DNA of 64,000 nucleotides from Artemia franciscana (GCF_032884065.1 NC_088866.1:32221519-32285518); one strand, 5' to 3'; positions 1-12,099 are shown, counted from the stretch's first letter. Made by a program: numbers and translations. Notes: generated by a model not told the origin, from the letters alone.

Positions 1-382
1 CTTTCAAACTAATTTTTGACTGACCAATTATCGTCAAGATTTAAGGCAAATTTTTTGAAATTGGAAAACATGGGACTTTGGAACAGTAGTTTTTATATTT
101 GTTTGAAAAACAAGGGGAAAAAATACAAAAAATGAAGTATTAGTAGGCAATACTGGGGAACAGATTAGTATTTTCCTATGATTTCTAAGATCATTTCTGG
201 CTATTTCAGTTTTTCCGCTTTTATCACACAAATGCGACGTCAAAATAAAGGAAAAGCAAATGTCATCCATAAATAATGTTTTATTTTCATCAATAAATAA
301 AACCTTGGTTTGGCTATGGCATTATATTTAACCCAGAACGGTGAAAACATACATTATGTGCTTTGATCTTAAAAAAAAGAAT
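1..382. other. AT-rich sequence, nothing recognised
   Basis: No conserved reading frame, hairpin or repeat end is visible. The stretch probably belongs to an intron of the transporter gene whose first visible exon is at 1275, because that exon opens with a splice acceptor and so needs an upstream exon. Confidence 0.4.
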
Positions 383-667
383 ACTGCATTAAACTTTACA
401 GTTCCTCGATCGCCGTTTCATAGCCCTTCGACCAGAAAGGAGCAATGGAGGAGTTGAGGACCAGCCATCCCGTGCTTTCGCAAAACCTTCCTGTTTACCT
501 TCCCAAGTTTTCTCCAGATATCCATTTAGATGTGGGTCGACTCTGACTGAGCCTACAGTGATACCACTGATCCCCGCTCCATACCGAATAACCAGCGACA
601 CCAGGACTTGAATCCCTGTCCTCACGAACAAAGGATCACAAGTCTAGTGCTCTAATCACTCGGCTAC
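383..667 (-). mobile_element. tRNA-derived SINE, minus strand
   Basis: On the minus strand the element opens with an RNA polymerase III A box (TAGCCGAGTGATTAGAGC, complement of 649-666). A B box (GGATTCAAGTCC, complement of 604-615) follows at tRNA-like spacing. After that comes a roughly 200-bp non-tRNA body running down to about 383. The body part (385-480) recurs at about 43307-43450, including the run GCCCTTC.GCCAG or GACCAG and the phrase CCAGCCATCC.GTGCTTTCGCA. Tail and target duplication were not identified. The minus-strand reading frame through it is a by-product. Confidence 0.7.
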
Positions 668-1274
668 AAAATCAGCTAGAACAAAAAATTCAAATGCAAT
701 CGTACCCTTGTGAGCGATATCTTATACTTTTTTGCGAACAGGGCTTTATGACTTTTGAAACTTTTCTTTACCTCAACTGTTACTTGCTTATTTGGAATAA
801 GGAGTTCTTTTAATTTTAAATTTGATTGATTTTCTATCAAGCCAAAACTTTCAGGGGGTGTTAGGGGGATCAAGTGAACCTCAAGTTTAGCTTGAAGGAA
901 GGGGACGGAGAGGATGGGGGCTTAAAAACTTTTTGGATCCACCTAAACTTTGTTGAACAACAAGATTCAACAGGATCTACAAATGATTTAAACTAAAATA
1001 CGCTATGTGCTGATAGGTGATCAAAACATCTTATCTACAGCATCATTGGAACAGCTCTGGAGACCAAGTTAAACTGTTTAGGGAGTGTTGGAAGGGGGGC
1101 TGGGCATTCCCATCTTCACTTGGGGAAGGAGGCAGAGCGAAAGGTTCTAAAGATTTGATTTACCTTCTGTTTAAATTTTTTGGAAATATGAGACCCTGTA
1201 GGATTAGAATCTTTTCGCGATGAAGGATTAAATTTTTTTATTCAGAGTTCATTATAATATTTTGTTCTTTGTAG

Positions 1275-1451
1275 GTAACAGCTGGAATGCTGTTCATTCT
1301 TGTTTTGTGCTCACTGTTTTATGATATACCAAAATCAGAAGAATCAAAACCAATTTTCAATAGAGAAGTTTGGAAAAATAGAAGATACATAATTTGGGTT
1401 ATTGGAATACCCATTTCTATGCTTGGCTACTTTGTCCCCTACACCCACCTG
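1275..1451 (+). CDS. Monocarboxylate transporter (SLC16A2/SLC16A10-like), internal exon covering TM6 end to TM7
   Basis: First visible exon of a 12-helix major-facilitator transporter. It is flanked by an acceptor (TTCTTTGTAG) and a donor (GTAAGA), and is exactly 59 codons in phase 0. It encodes the end of one hydrophobic helix (AGMLFILVLCSLFY), a charged cytoplasmic loop, then RRYIIWVIGIPISMLGYFVPYTHL-type sequence. The arginine pair followed by LGYFVPY.HL is typical of the start of the C-terminal half in MCT8/MCT10 (thyroid hormone and aromatic amino acid carriers; Drosophila karmoisin group). The substrate cannot be read from the sequence. Exons for helices 1-6 must lie upstream of the window. 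The next exon (6216) joins in phase 0. Confidence 0.85.
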
Positions 1452-1803
1452 GTAAGAAAAATTGGCTTTATTTTTCATTGATAGCCTTAGGCAATCACTA
1501 AAACCCTAATGGTCCGTCCAAACGCATGGGAAAAGCAGTGGAAATGTCAATCGGTACAAGGGGGAAAATGTTCAAACGATTGGTACAAAATTGTCCCTAA
1601 AAATCAAAGATATCATACACTTGCAGAAGTCAAGTCTCTAATTCAACTGTATTTCTTACCAAATATTTTTCTCTTTCCTTTTAGTTGTATACAAAGCATT
1701 ACATCAAATCTGTGGGCTTAATAGTTGATATGCTTTCCACTTTTTTAAAATGCTTGATCATTTTTGCTCGACGATACACAAAAAACCGATCAGTGCTTTA
1801 GGG

Positions 1804-2105
1804 AAATTAAATAAAAAAAAACAATTTTTTTAGCTGAAAGTAAGGAGCGACATTAAAACTTAAAACGAACAGAAATTACTCCGTATATGAAATGAGTTGT
1901 TCCCTCCGCAATCCCTCGCTCTTTACGCTAAAGCTTTAAATTTTTTTAAAAAGTAGAATTGTGGCAGAGACAAACTTTAGCGTAAAGAGCGAGGGATTGC
2001 GGAGGGGACAACTCATTTCATATACGGAGTAATTTCTGTTCGTTTTAAGTTTTAATGTCGCTCCTTACTTTCAGCTAAAAAAATTGTTTTTTTTTTATTT
2101 AATTT
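1804..2105. repeat. Foldback (MITE-like) element with about 130-bp arms
   Basis: The left arm (1804-1934) and right arm (about 1973-2105) are near-perfect reverse complements separated by about 38 bases. Both contain the phrases TTAAAACGAACAGAAATTAC and CTTTACGCTAAAG or their complements. The same phrases recur at 2600-2660, 4620-4900, 10120-10262, 59640-59960 and 63660-63960, so this is a dispersed family. No protein is encoded. Confidence 0.9.
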
Positions 2106-2399
2106 CTGAACGTTTTTGAATTAATGCATGTTTGGTTAAGGCTCTCCGCACATAAATTATTAAAATGAAATTTGTATATTAATTCTTTTTTTGGCTAAAT
2201 GGCTTTCTCTTAGTTTTGATCAGACGATTTTAAGAAATAATGGGTGGAGAAGGAGGCCTAGTTGCCCTCCAATTTTTTTTTCGGTTACTTAAAAAGGCAA
2301 CTAGAACTTTTAATTTTTAACGAACGTTTTTATTAGTAAAAAATATACGTAACTTAAGAATTAACTTACGTAACAAACTTTCATAAGCTTATATTTTTA

Positions 2400-2690
2400 T
2401 TATGTATACGAGGGGGTTTGTACCCTCGTTAATACCTCGCTCTTTTCACTAAATCGTAAGTTTTGTCCCAATTCTTTAAGAATAACCCCTGAATCAGAAA
2501 GGTCATAGAATAAATAGTTGAAATTACTAAAAATACTTTAGCATAAAGAGCAAGGTATTTATCTCCTCCTAAATACCTCGCTCTTTATGCTAAAGTATTT
2601 TTAGAACCCCTCATATGCGTAATAATCTCTGTTCGTTTTAAGTTTCAATGCTACTTCTTCCTTTCATTTGAAAAAACGTTTTCATGTTTA
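2400..2690. repeat. Second, more decayed copy of the foldback family
   Basis: It carries the family phrase TACCTCGCTCTTT, a tight inverted repeat (arms 2527-2561 and 2570-2604, 8-base loop), and the terminal phrase CTGTTCGTTTTAAGTTT near 2627-2645. The outer boundaries are approximate. Confidence 0.7.
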
Positions 2691-2889
2691 TTTTTCATTG
2701 TTTTCTTATAGTAATGCTAGAGAATCCTGCGCCCTTGTCATTGAATTTTTCTTCCCCCATGACAGATTCCTCCAAAGAAAGATCCTCCAACATAGCCCCC
2801 TCTCCTCAGCCCCACCCCCAAACAAAATAAAATCCCCCTGGAAACGTCTGTCCACTTCCCAATAACCATTACTATATGTAAACAATGGT

Positions 2890-4920
2890 CAAAGTTTTTA
2901 ACTTGCAGCCCCTCCCCCAGGGATTGTGGGGGAGTGAGTCATCCCCAAAGACATAGTTATTATGGTTTTCGACTATGCTGAACAAAATGGCTATCTCAAA
3001 ATTTTAATCCGTTGACTTTGGGAAAAAATGAGAGTGGGAGGGGGCCTAGATGCCCTCCAATTTTTTTGGTCACTTAAAAAGGGCACTAGAACTTTTCATT
3101 TCCGTTAGAATGAGCCCTCTTGCGACATTATAGGACCACTTGGTCGATACGATGACCCATGGGGAAAAGAAAAAAAAAAAACAAACAAACAAATAAACTC
3201 GCACCCGTGATTTGTCTTCTGGCAAAAAATACAAAATTCCACATTTTTGTAGATAGGAGCTTGAAACTTCTACAGTATGGTTCTCTGATACGCTGAATCT
3301 GATGGTGTCATTTTTGTTAAGATCCTACGACTTTTAGGGGGTGTTTCCCCCTATTTTCCTAAATAAGGCAAATTTTCTCAGGCTCGTAACTTTTGATCGG
3401 TAAGACTAAACTTGATAAAACTTATATATTTAAAATCAGCATTAAAATGCGATTCTTTTGATGTAGCTATTGATATCAAAATTCAATTTTTTAGAGTTTT
3501 GGTTACTATTGAGCCGGGTCGCTCCTTACTACAGTTCGTTACCACGAACTGTTTGACTAGAGGAATATCCCAGCCCCGAAACCAATCCGTACTATGGGGA
3601 AAACCAATCGATTATCCCGTGATACCGATCGGGTTTTGAGAGTTCCCCATGCGTCTAAAAGGACTGAAATAGGAAATAAAATCCGCGAAAAAATCGCTAA
3701 ATAGGAAGAAAAAAAAACAAGACAAATAGAAAAAGAAGAGGAAAACTCAGCAAATTCGCAAAAGCATTTGTCGCAGCAAAGTTATAAAATCATTCATTTG
3801 ATGAAACGCCTAAGCTTTCAAACAGTTCGTGGTAACAATCTGTAAGTAAGGAGTGATGCGGCTTAATAATAAACGAAAATCTAAGGAACAGAGTCTTGCC
3901 AACAATAGATACACCAAAAGAATCGAATTTTTATATTTATTCAAAATATGTGAGGCTGGAAAAATGCCCAATTTTCGGAAAAAGGGGAAAATATCTCCAA
4001 AACAACAATTGATCTTAATGAAAATGACACCATCAGATTCAGCATACCATAGAACCCTAATGTAGAGGTTTCAAGCACCTATGCACAAAAATGTGAATTT
4101 TGCATTTCTTTTTGCCGGAATAAAGATCACACAAGCGTCCAAGGGTGATCGTATCGAACCAGTGATCGTAAAGTATTAGGAGAGGCTTGTTTGATCGGAA
4201 ATCAAAACTCCTAGTGCCCTTTTTAAGTGATCAAAAATATTGGAGGGTAGCTAGCCCACCTCCCACGCTCATTTTTCTCCAAAGTCATCCAATCAAAATT
4301 TTGAGATAGCCATCTTTTTAGCATAGACCCAGAATCTAGTAAATATGTCTTTGAGAATGAATGGACCCCCCACATTCCCCAGGGGAAGGGCTGCAAGATA
4401 TGAACTTTGCCCATTGTTTGCATACAGTATGGATTATTGGGAAGTATACAGACGTTTTTTCAGGGGTGGGGGGGTTCTGATGGAGGGGAGGATACGTCGA
4501 AGAATCTTTCCAAGAAGAAACTTTACGTGGGAGAAGGGAAATTTCCATAGAGGGGTGCTGGATTTTCCAGCATTATTTAAAAACGCTCAGAAATTAAATT
4601 TAGTAAATAAGTTTTTCCAACTGAAAGTAAAGACCAACGTCAAAACTCAAAACGAACTGAAATTAATAAGCATATGAGGAGAGTTGCCCTCTCCTCAATA
4701 CCTCGCTCCTTACGCTAAAGTTTCTTAGAACTTTTAAAAGAGTTTATTATTCTAATAAACTGTCTTTGTGATAAAGGAATCATTCTTAAATAACTGAAAC
4801 AAAAAATCTACCTTTGGCGTAAAGAGCGAGGGATTGAGGAGAGGACACCCCCCTCATATACATAATATTTTTTTTTTTTTTTTAAGTTTTAGTGTTGGTC
4901 CTTATTTTCAATTGAAAAAA
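2890..4920. repeat. Large palindromic dispersed repeat, two opposed arms
   Basis: Sequence around 2940-3560 (for example ACAAAATTCCACATTTTTGTAGATAGGAGCTTGAAAC, read in pieces) returns as its complement around 3830-4290. The arms meet around a roughly 260-base centre bordered by TACCACGAACTGTTTGA and TCAAACAGTTCGTGGTA. The right arm continues into the foldback-family end at 4620-4900. A single-arm relative lies at 58640-59990 and an old one at 18880-19330. No transposase was found. Confidence 0.75.
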
Positions 4921-5590
4921 CTTGGATAGTGGATGGTTTAATAAATAAATAGTGTGACTCCAAATGTAAATGTATCTTGAAGGATGAGTCAAATATTAAT
5001 AAATTGTATACATTTGAAATCACTATAAAATATAAATCTTTTGACGTAGATGAGGTTAAATTAGACCTAGTTTGGACCGTAGATGCATTGCTGAAAGTTT
5101 TATTTTTTAAGAAGAAAAAACTAATTTATTAGGGAAAAAAACAAAGGAACAAAATAAATGAAACATTAGCCATACAATAATTTCCTTCATAAATGAACGA
5201 GGAGACAAAGAAAACTTTGAAAAGGAAACTGTTAGAATGAACAAACACATAGACGGCTACATAATAACTGCAATCATTCTAAGCCTAGCAAATACACAAA
5301 GTATTCACAAAAGAATATGAACAAACAATCAAAACATGGAAATTACCTTAAACCATACAAAAGGTGAAAGAAATATGATCTAGACGGCAGCTAATGACCA
5401 TAGATTACATAACACATTTTCTTAACATTATTTGAAAAGTGTGAGAGACAACAACGCTTCGAACACTAAGCGTAACTATGGAACGGTTTTTGGGACCCTA
5501 AAAACGAAAAGAGAATTCCAATCGTGTTGGGGATGTACACCCAAGCTTTCACCATTCACCCAGCTGAATCGTTTTTCAAGATTTGGTTTT

Positions 5591-5768
<178 letters not shown>

Positions 5769-6215
5769 CAATTGACAGACTTTGCGATGTCACTGAAAAT
5801 AGAGAAAAAAAAAACAGAAAAAAGATATAAGAACAAGAAGAAAGGAGTGTAAGAGATAGGAGAGAGGGGAAAACTAGAAAGAGAGGGGAAAGGGGAAAAA
5901 CTAGAAAGAGCAAAAGTGCAATCATTACGCAGAATGCTTACCCTTCACAAACACATACCTAACAAGTGCTTGGTAATATGCTTTCGTTTAGGTTAAAGAG
6001 GTTTGAATTGTTTTTAGTAATGTTAACCACTTGTATATTATTTTTGTTCTTCTAACGAATAATTTTTACTTGCCTTTTGCTTGCCATGTTTATATGGCTG
6101 AGAAATTTCAAGCACAAAAATGATTCAGATAAGATTTCATAGTCACGAGGTCTGAAAACAGCTCTTGTTATAGCTTCTTCAAGCTAATCAATTATCTAAT
6201 ACAAATCTTGTTTAG

Positions 6216-6356
6216 GTTGCTTTTTCGAGACAGATCGCCCCAGATAGTGATGCTAAGTTGTTGATGACCTGTATTGGCTTTATGTCTGGAATTGGTCGTC
6301 TTATATTTGGAAAAATGGCTGACCATCCAAAAGTTAATCGACTGCTTCTTCAACAG
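6216..6356 (+). CDS. Monocarboxylate transporter exon, TM8 region
   Basis: Exactly 47 codons between acceptor TTGTTTAG and donor GTAATG, phase 0 on both sides. It encodes VAFSRQIAPDSDAKLLMTCI then GFMSGIGRLIFGKMADHPKVN. The sequence G.GRLIFGK.AD corresponds to the R[LI]IFGK.[SA]D loop after TM8 in MCT8/MCT10. The reading joins seamlessly with 1275-1451 upstream and 9477-9702 downstream. Confidence 0.9.
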
Positions 6357-9300
6357 GTAATGTATTATATTCAATTTTGTAGATACTTAGGGGCTGTTTC
6401 ATCTTCCAACTATTTCTACTATAATTAACAATGATTGTTCATTGTTAATCACAAGCAGTTATTCTGGCTTTTGTACTATTTTGGTTAAGCTCACTTACAA
6501 CAGTCAACTACAGCTTATCATGAAAAAGAAGCATAGTAAATAATAGTAACTTCTCTTATATGCACAGAAATATCAACTTACGATTTCCCAGTATTGAAGG
6601 AGTTATGCTTGTTTTCGCTTCTAATCTTGTGAGTTGAATCAAAATCAGTTGAGTTAAAGTTAAAAGCTACCATAAGCAGGGGCGGATACAGAATTTATAT
6701 TTAAGGGGGGAGGGTCACAAACGAAATCTAACCTCCCTAATTAGTATCGTTTTTCTCCTTCACCCCTGTTTAACTTTCGATCATTGGGGCGCAGGGAGAG
6801 GGGGTACTTCTAAAAAGCAAAAAAAATTCCAACTAACAACTTTATTAATGCTCTGTGGGTAATGTAAAGTTACCACCTTCATCGTTAGGGACTTTCTCCA
6901 CTAAATCCCATTGTTGGATATTAAAAAGTGCAATGTTTAAAATTAATACAACAATGCAGCATGATTAATTTCTACCTAACCCTCTTGGGCCAGAGTTTAT
7001 CATTTTATTAATATCGTTTGTTCAACGATAAATTTATAACAAAAACAACTTTAACGTAGTCTCCCGCGGAAGGCTCTATGGCCAGAAAGGAGCAGAGAAA
7101 AATTAATAAAAGAAACATAAAAAAAAAAATCAAAATAAAAACACGAAAAAACAATCTTCTATCTCAAAAAGATCCAAAATCTCAAGCTTTTCCAACCAAC
7201 AACCCAAAAAACTTTTACAACTTATTTTCAAGAGATATCCAAACCCAATCCAGCTGGATCGACTAAAGGGGAAACCAAAAAAAAAACATATAAAAAAGGA
7301 AAAAAAATACTAACAAGAAATATTGGAAGAGAATCAATGAGTTTTAACATTTCTTACTTTTAGCTACTAGTTTTTGTTGATTTCCTACAAACATCTTCAG
7401 ATATAGGCTTCACAAACTGAATAAACTCAGCTTAATCATTTTTAGGTTAAAACCAAATTAACTTTCCCAAAAATAACAAAATTTTGCCAAAACCAATTTC
7501 GAGCTGCGTACACAAGCTGCAAAACTCAAAAAAAAAAAAAAAAATCTCAGCCAGTACTTTTTTAATTTCCAGTCCAATTAAAGCGATTCTGAGAATTGAT
7601 GGATAACATCAGAGCTAGTACAGCCTGTATCTTCAGGTAAACCCACCTTAACTAAATTTATGCCTAAATCGATTTAACTTTGCCAGAAGTAGCAAAATTT
7701 TGCCAAGACCTGTTTCGAGCTGCGTAAATAAACTGCAAAAACAAAAGAAATTCGAAGCCTTTTTTTCCTGTCCAATTAAAGTGTTGCTGAGAATCGATTG
7801 CTAGCATTCTAGCTAGTGCAGCCAATATCTTATATAGGCTACGCAAACTGATTAAACTCAGCTTAACTACTTTTAGGCTTAAGCCGATTTAATCTTGATA
7901 AAAGTAGCAAAGTTTTGCCAAAACCAGTTCTGAGCTGCGTATACAAGCTACAAAAAAATCCCAGGCCTATTGTTTAATTTCCTCTCCAATTAAAGCGTTT
8001 CTGAGACTGATCGCTAGCATCAGAGCTAGAGCAGCCTATATGTTCAGAGAGAGGTTACGCTAACTGAATAAACCCAGAACAACTACTTTTAGGCTTAAAC
8101 CGATTCAACTTTAAACTGGCAAAATTTAAAATAAATCCCGAGCCTTTATTTAAATTTCTCACCCAATTAAAGCGTTTCTGAGAATTGATTGCTAGCAACT
8201 GTTGTCAACTAACACTTCTGTTTTCATGAGCTAACAAAATATTAAAAAATTATTAGCAGACATTCCGTCTTAGCAATTAGATGGTGGACAGAAGCCTGAA
8301 GTATTACTTAATATTATTCAAGGCTTTTTTGCTCCTTTTGTCTTTGCGAGTCCAGTATGTGTACTAGTTTTACAATATGTTCTTGTCTTTACTTGGTTGC
8401 AAGAACTCAAAATTGATATAAATTGCAGATTCAAAGGTGAATTACAGAAATTAGACCCCGGAAGTTTTTTTTTTCAAAACCACACACTCGAAGTCTTCAA
8501 AATTAAACTTAACCTTTATGGTCTAAGATAATCTATTATACTACATTAGTTTAATTTTCGGGATTTCTCTCTATAACTATATTGTCTAATCAATTTATGT
8601 TGAACATTGATTTGAAAGAACTTCATCTTTCTTATTCCGAAGCATAATGTTGTTGATGCAAAAAAAGACATATTTTATAACAGCTACGGTAATACTGTTC
8701 CTTAAGACAACGGTAATTCTGTTCTTTAAGTACACGAGACAAGCTTACAAGCCGCAAGCCGTCTATTTTAGAAGCAGCTCGTAAACTAGTTCAGTGCACT
8801 CGACCCGTCAGCTACTTGAAAACCATGCTAAGAAAAATTGAACTGTTGACGGCTTTACACACAACCACCGGCTTTTGAATGAGCCAGCTTGTAAACTAGC
8901 CACGTGCACTCATGCTATATTCACAAAAATGGCTAGCAGTAACTGTCTTGAAGATTCTATTGGTCTGAAGAAACGCCCACTAATTGGCTACTGAGCGAGT
9001 CTGAAATTTTGTGTGCACTCGACTGCTTCTTGACATACTCGTCGACTCCTGGCTTGTTAGCTTGTAAACTCAACCCTTGTATCTGAGGCGTTAAATGTCT
9101 CCAATACTTTTTTTTAAAGTCACTTGTTATTATTATGTTTTAATATAAGTGCAAGTTTGCCACTCAAACTAATTTATCGGTGCCTCCATAGTAGATAAAC
9201 GCACCGTATTCGCCCAAAAAGATACGACTAGCCAAAATAGTTGTTATATTCACGCATAATCATACTCTCAACTTGTAATATACGCTGATTGTCAAATAAA

Positions 9301-9476
9301 AATTCAATGTGCCAGAATAAGTACGTATGATAGCCAATAAGACATGCATCGCTGCCCATAAAAAGTACCACAATTGGTACACTATTACAATGGGTGGCAA
9401 CTCTGTCCATTTGCCAACAGACAACAAAAGGTTTCAGTAAATTATTTCTTTTAAAGAAATTCTTTTTAATTTGCAG
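6357..9476. other. Transporter intron with a tandem array
   Basis: Besides the 215-bp array at 7385-8215, it has a repeat-like phrase at 6678 (GCAGGGGCGGATACAG) shared in style with 30704, and A-rich sequence at 7080-7320. No coding exon was seen in 6400-7300 or 8300-9470. Confidence 0.6.
7385..8215. repeat. Tandem array of a roughly 215-bp unit, about four copies
   Basis: The landmark GAGCTGCGTA (or GAGCTGCGT) falls at 7501, 7717 and 7932, so the period is 216 and 215 bases. Other shared landmarks are CCAATTAAAGCG followed by CTGAGA.TGAT, and TTAGGCTTAA.CCGATT. The fourth unit (after 8050) has an internal deletion removing the landmark. The copies are diverged, so the array is old. Confidence 0.85.
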
Positions 9477-9702
9477 ATTGCGATGGTTTTCATGGGCCTT
9501 TCTATGATGTGCATGAGTTTTGCTGCATCATTCAGTTGGCTCATTGTGACTTCATTAAGTCTTGGTCTGTTTGATGGATGCTTTATTTGCTTGTTTGGAA
9601 CATTAGCTTTTGATATTTGCGGGCCCCATGGGGCTACTCAAGGCATCGGGTTTCTGCTTGGACTAAAGGCAATACCTGTTATGATTGGACCTCCTATTGC
9701 CG
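9477..9702 (+). CDS. Monocarboxylate transporter exon, TM9-TM11
   Basis: 226 bases between acceptor TTTGCAG and a consensus donor GTAAGT, phase 0 in and phase 1 out. It encodes IAMVFMGLSMMCMSFAASFSW, then a helix with GLFDGCFICLFGTLAFDICGP, then GATQGIGFLLGLKAIPVMIGPPIA. The series GL.DG.F......AF...GP..A.QAIG.LLG..A.P...GPPIAG is diagnostic for the C-terminal half of SLC16 carriers, closest to MCT8/MCT10. This is the strongest homology evidence in the gene. Confidence 0.95.
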
Positions 9703-10540
9703 GTAAGTCTTTTTCTTCTTCTTTTTCTTTCTTTTTCAGTTTTCTTTTTTTTAATCTTATATTCCATACTGTAAAGTTTGGGAAATGAACTTAAATGGAA
9801 CAGTTTTGGTTTTGGTAAAAATTTTCAAATTAGGAGTTAAAAAATGTCCTTGTATAAACCAGAACATTTTTTAACCTCACTTTAGCAATTGTTCCCAAAA
9901 ATTCATTTTTTGGCTATTTGAAACTACAAGGCAAATATCTATATACAAAATAGATGCTAAAATGAGAAAAAATTTATAGTTACAGCATAAATATATTATA
10001 TAAGAAAATACCAGCTAAGTCTAAGAGCTTGGAGTATTTTTTTACAGGAAAGATTTGCAATTAAATGCACAAGAGAAACAGTAAGTTTCTTACTGTTCAA
10101 TAAAGTAGAATTGAGAGAAAGAGTCAAACTTTAGCGTAAAGAGCAGGGCGTGGAGAAGGGAACAGTCCCTTTCATACACGGAGTAATTTCTGTTCGTTTA
10201 AAGTTTTAATGTCGCTCTTTAAAGTTTTAAAGTTTTAATAAAAAAAACTAGTTTTTTTTATTTAATCCATCATAGGTTGATCGCTTTGTACCATTAATAT
10301 CTATCAAATATCCGAAATTCATTTCTTCGCTTATATTGGCCTTAAACGGTTATGTGATTTCAGAATCTTGTGCGATTTAAAATCACTATTCTTTAAAAAT
10401 CTAGAATCTTAAATCGTCGCAGTTTTTTTAATTTTAGAAATTTTATATTTATTTGCTGGCTCTGTTCGCTCTATTTATCAGTTTGCGCAGCATTGCCAAC
10501 TTGTATCAATAAATTAATCTATTATACTTTTGTATTGCAG
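9703..10540. repeat. Transporter intron; foldback-family fragment at about 10120-10262
   Basis: AAACTTTAGCGTAAAGAGC, then CATACACGGAGTAATTTCTG and TTCGTTTAAAGTTTTAATGT, match one arm of the element at 1804-2105. The rest is AT-rich with nothing recognised. Confidence 0.75.
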
Positions 10541-10660
10541 GTCATATATACTCAGCACTTAACAACTCTTATGTAACAGCTTTTTTAGTGGCAGGAATCC
10601 CCTCACTTTTCGGTGCTGCAATCCTAACGTTTGCTCATATTAAAAAGGAACAGCAATTTG
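10541..10660 (+). CDS. Monocarboxylate transporter exon, TM12
   Basis: 120 bases between acceptor TGTATTGCAG and donor GTAAGT, phase 1 on both sides. The split glycine codon G|GT completes the GPPIAG motif. It encodes GHIYSALNNSYVTAFLVAG then IPSLFGAAILTFAHIKKEQQF: the last helix and the start of the basic C-terminal tail, as in MCT8 (PPIAGLL...YHVAFYFAG.P...GA.IL). It leaves one base (G) for the next exon, which constrains the candidates downstream. Confidence 0.9.
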
Positions 10661-11149
10661 GTAAGTCCATAAGCTTCAGCTTTAGACTGGAAGTACATAA
10701 ATGGGAGCTAATGCGATTAACTATAACCTCAAAGCAATGGCCAAGGTGCACTCGGTCAACTTCATTCCTTCTATTTTATCTTTATCTGGATTGTTTTCAT
10801 TTTATCTTAAAAAGGATATTCGAGCACTTTGTGCAGCATGATTTGGGTATTAGATATTTTTACTTTTGTTTACCACTGAGGTATCTAAATAGAAAACTGT
10901 ACAAATTTCAGTGATTCAGATATAACTGTAGCATAGCCTCACTACAAAAGGGGCTGTCCGATTCTGATATTCCGAATTTTTAGCTATTTTATGTCTTTTT
11001 TGACGGTTTTCAGCTAGTTCTGTCAGGTTTTTACCTTTTAGTTTCTTTTCGCTTTGTATTTCTCTAGTCTGTGTTTATTCGTATTTTATATGACTATCAT
11101 TACTACTATAATATCAATAAGAGAATACTCGTATTCTCTTAGGGTTTTC

Positions 11150-11480
11150 AGATCCTTGCATCAATCCCGCTTTCTAGGGCTATAATGAGAGAAAGGTTGA
11201 GATGGCTTGGGCACGTTCTGCGGATGAAGGATGACAGATTGCCTAAGATCGTCCTTTTCGGCCAACCGTCAAAGACAAAACGGAAAGCAGGTCGTCCGCG
11301 GTTGGGGTGGGAAGATGTCATAAAGAAAGATTTAAGGGAAATGGGAACTTCCTGGGAGGGTGTAAAGAGGAAGACTTTGAATAGATTGGGACGAAGAAGG
11401 AGCGTGCGTAGCAGTGCTGGCAGCTTGTGCTGCGGTGAGTTGTTGGTAGTAGCATTAGTAACTGTGTTCCAAATATATAT
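11150..11480 (+). mobile_element. LINE 3' end (C-terminal reverse-transcriptase tail), copy 1
   Basis: Inserted in the intron after exon 10541-10660. It encodes MRERLRWLGHVLRMKDDR, then LPKIVLFGQPS and a K/R-rich GRPRLGWEDV.KKDL segment. This is the zinc-poor C-terminal tail seen downstream of the RT domain in several arthropod LINE families. It ends in a (TAG)n-like tail (GTTGGTAGTAGCATTAGTA). Other 3' ends are at 17868, 26830, 28860 and 62190. This copy is the best preserved but has no RT domain. The clade is not assigned. Confidence 0.75.
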
Positions 11481-12081
11481 CTCTCTTATTATGATTGAAT
11501 TTAGCCTACTCACAGATGGTTCGAATTATTTATAATTGTTATAATAAAACCGAAAGAAAAATTCCAGGACTAAAAAAATAAAATTTGCCTTTTCAAGGAT
11601 ATGACAAGATACCAATGAAAGTCGTATTAACGAAGTGAAAATCATATCTACCACGGTTACTTGGGGAATTTAAGCATGCATGGAATTTGACTCCCATACC
11701 GTTTGAGACAGGAGAGTCAAATAAATATTCTACGGCTTAATGTAGCTATTAGAAACCAGAATAAAATGACCGATGTTTCAATTTTGTCAATCAAAAATTG
11801 TTTAAAATCTATATGACTATCGTATTTAAAAAAAATGGTTCTGTTCGCTTTTTCAATGCTTGCACGTCGCAGAAGGGAACAGGATTATTTTCGGAGTAAC
11901 GGGTTTTCTTCTTAACAAAATTTAATGGAAAGTGTACTTATGTTATTTAGAGTTCAAAGCGGCAGCGCCTTCCTTAATATCAAATATTTAGTCGACAAAC
12001 TTACGTAATGAACTAAACTATTATTACCTTGAGTATAATTTCATTAAAATATATATTTAACCTTTTTTCTGTGTTTCAAAG

Positions 12082-12099
12082 ATCAACCTAGAGATGCAA
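12082..12099 (+). CDS. Candidate 18-nt microexon of the transporter gene
   Basis: ATCAACCTAGAGATGCAA lies between a pyrimidine-rich acceptor (TTTTTTCTGTGTTTCAAAG) and a consensus donor (GTAAGTATC). It enters and leaves in phase 1, so it adds six residues (reading D-Q-P-R-D-A) between 10541-10660 and either last exon without breaking frame. The support is only splice signals and phase; the exon could be skipped or false. Confidence 0.4.

Noticed and set aside
389-631. 80-codon minus-strand frame (ends WSSTPPLLLSGRRAMKRRSR)
   Set aside because: Lies inside the SINE body and is explained by that element.
1017-1223. Short forward frame just before the first transporter exon
   Set aside because: Not joined in phase by any splice signal to 1275 and without transporter similarity.
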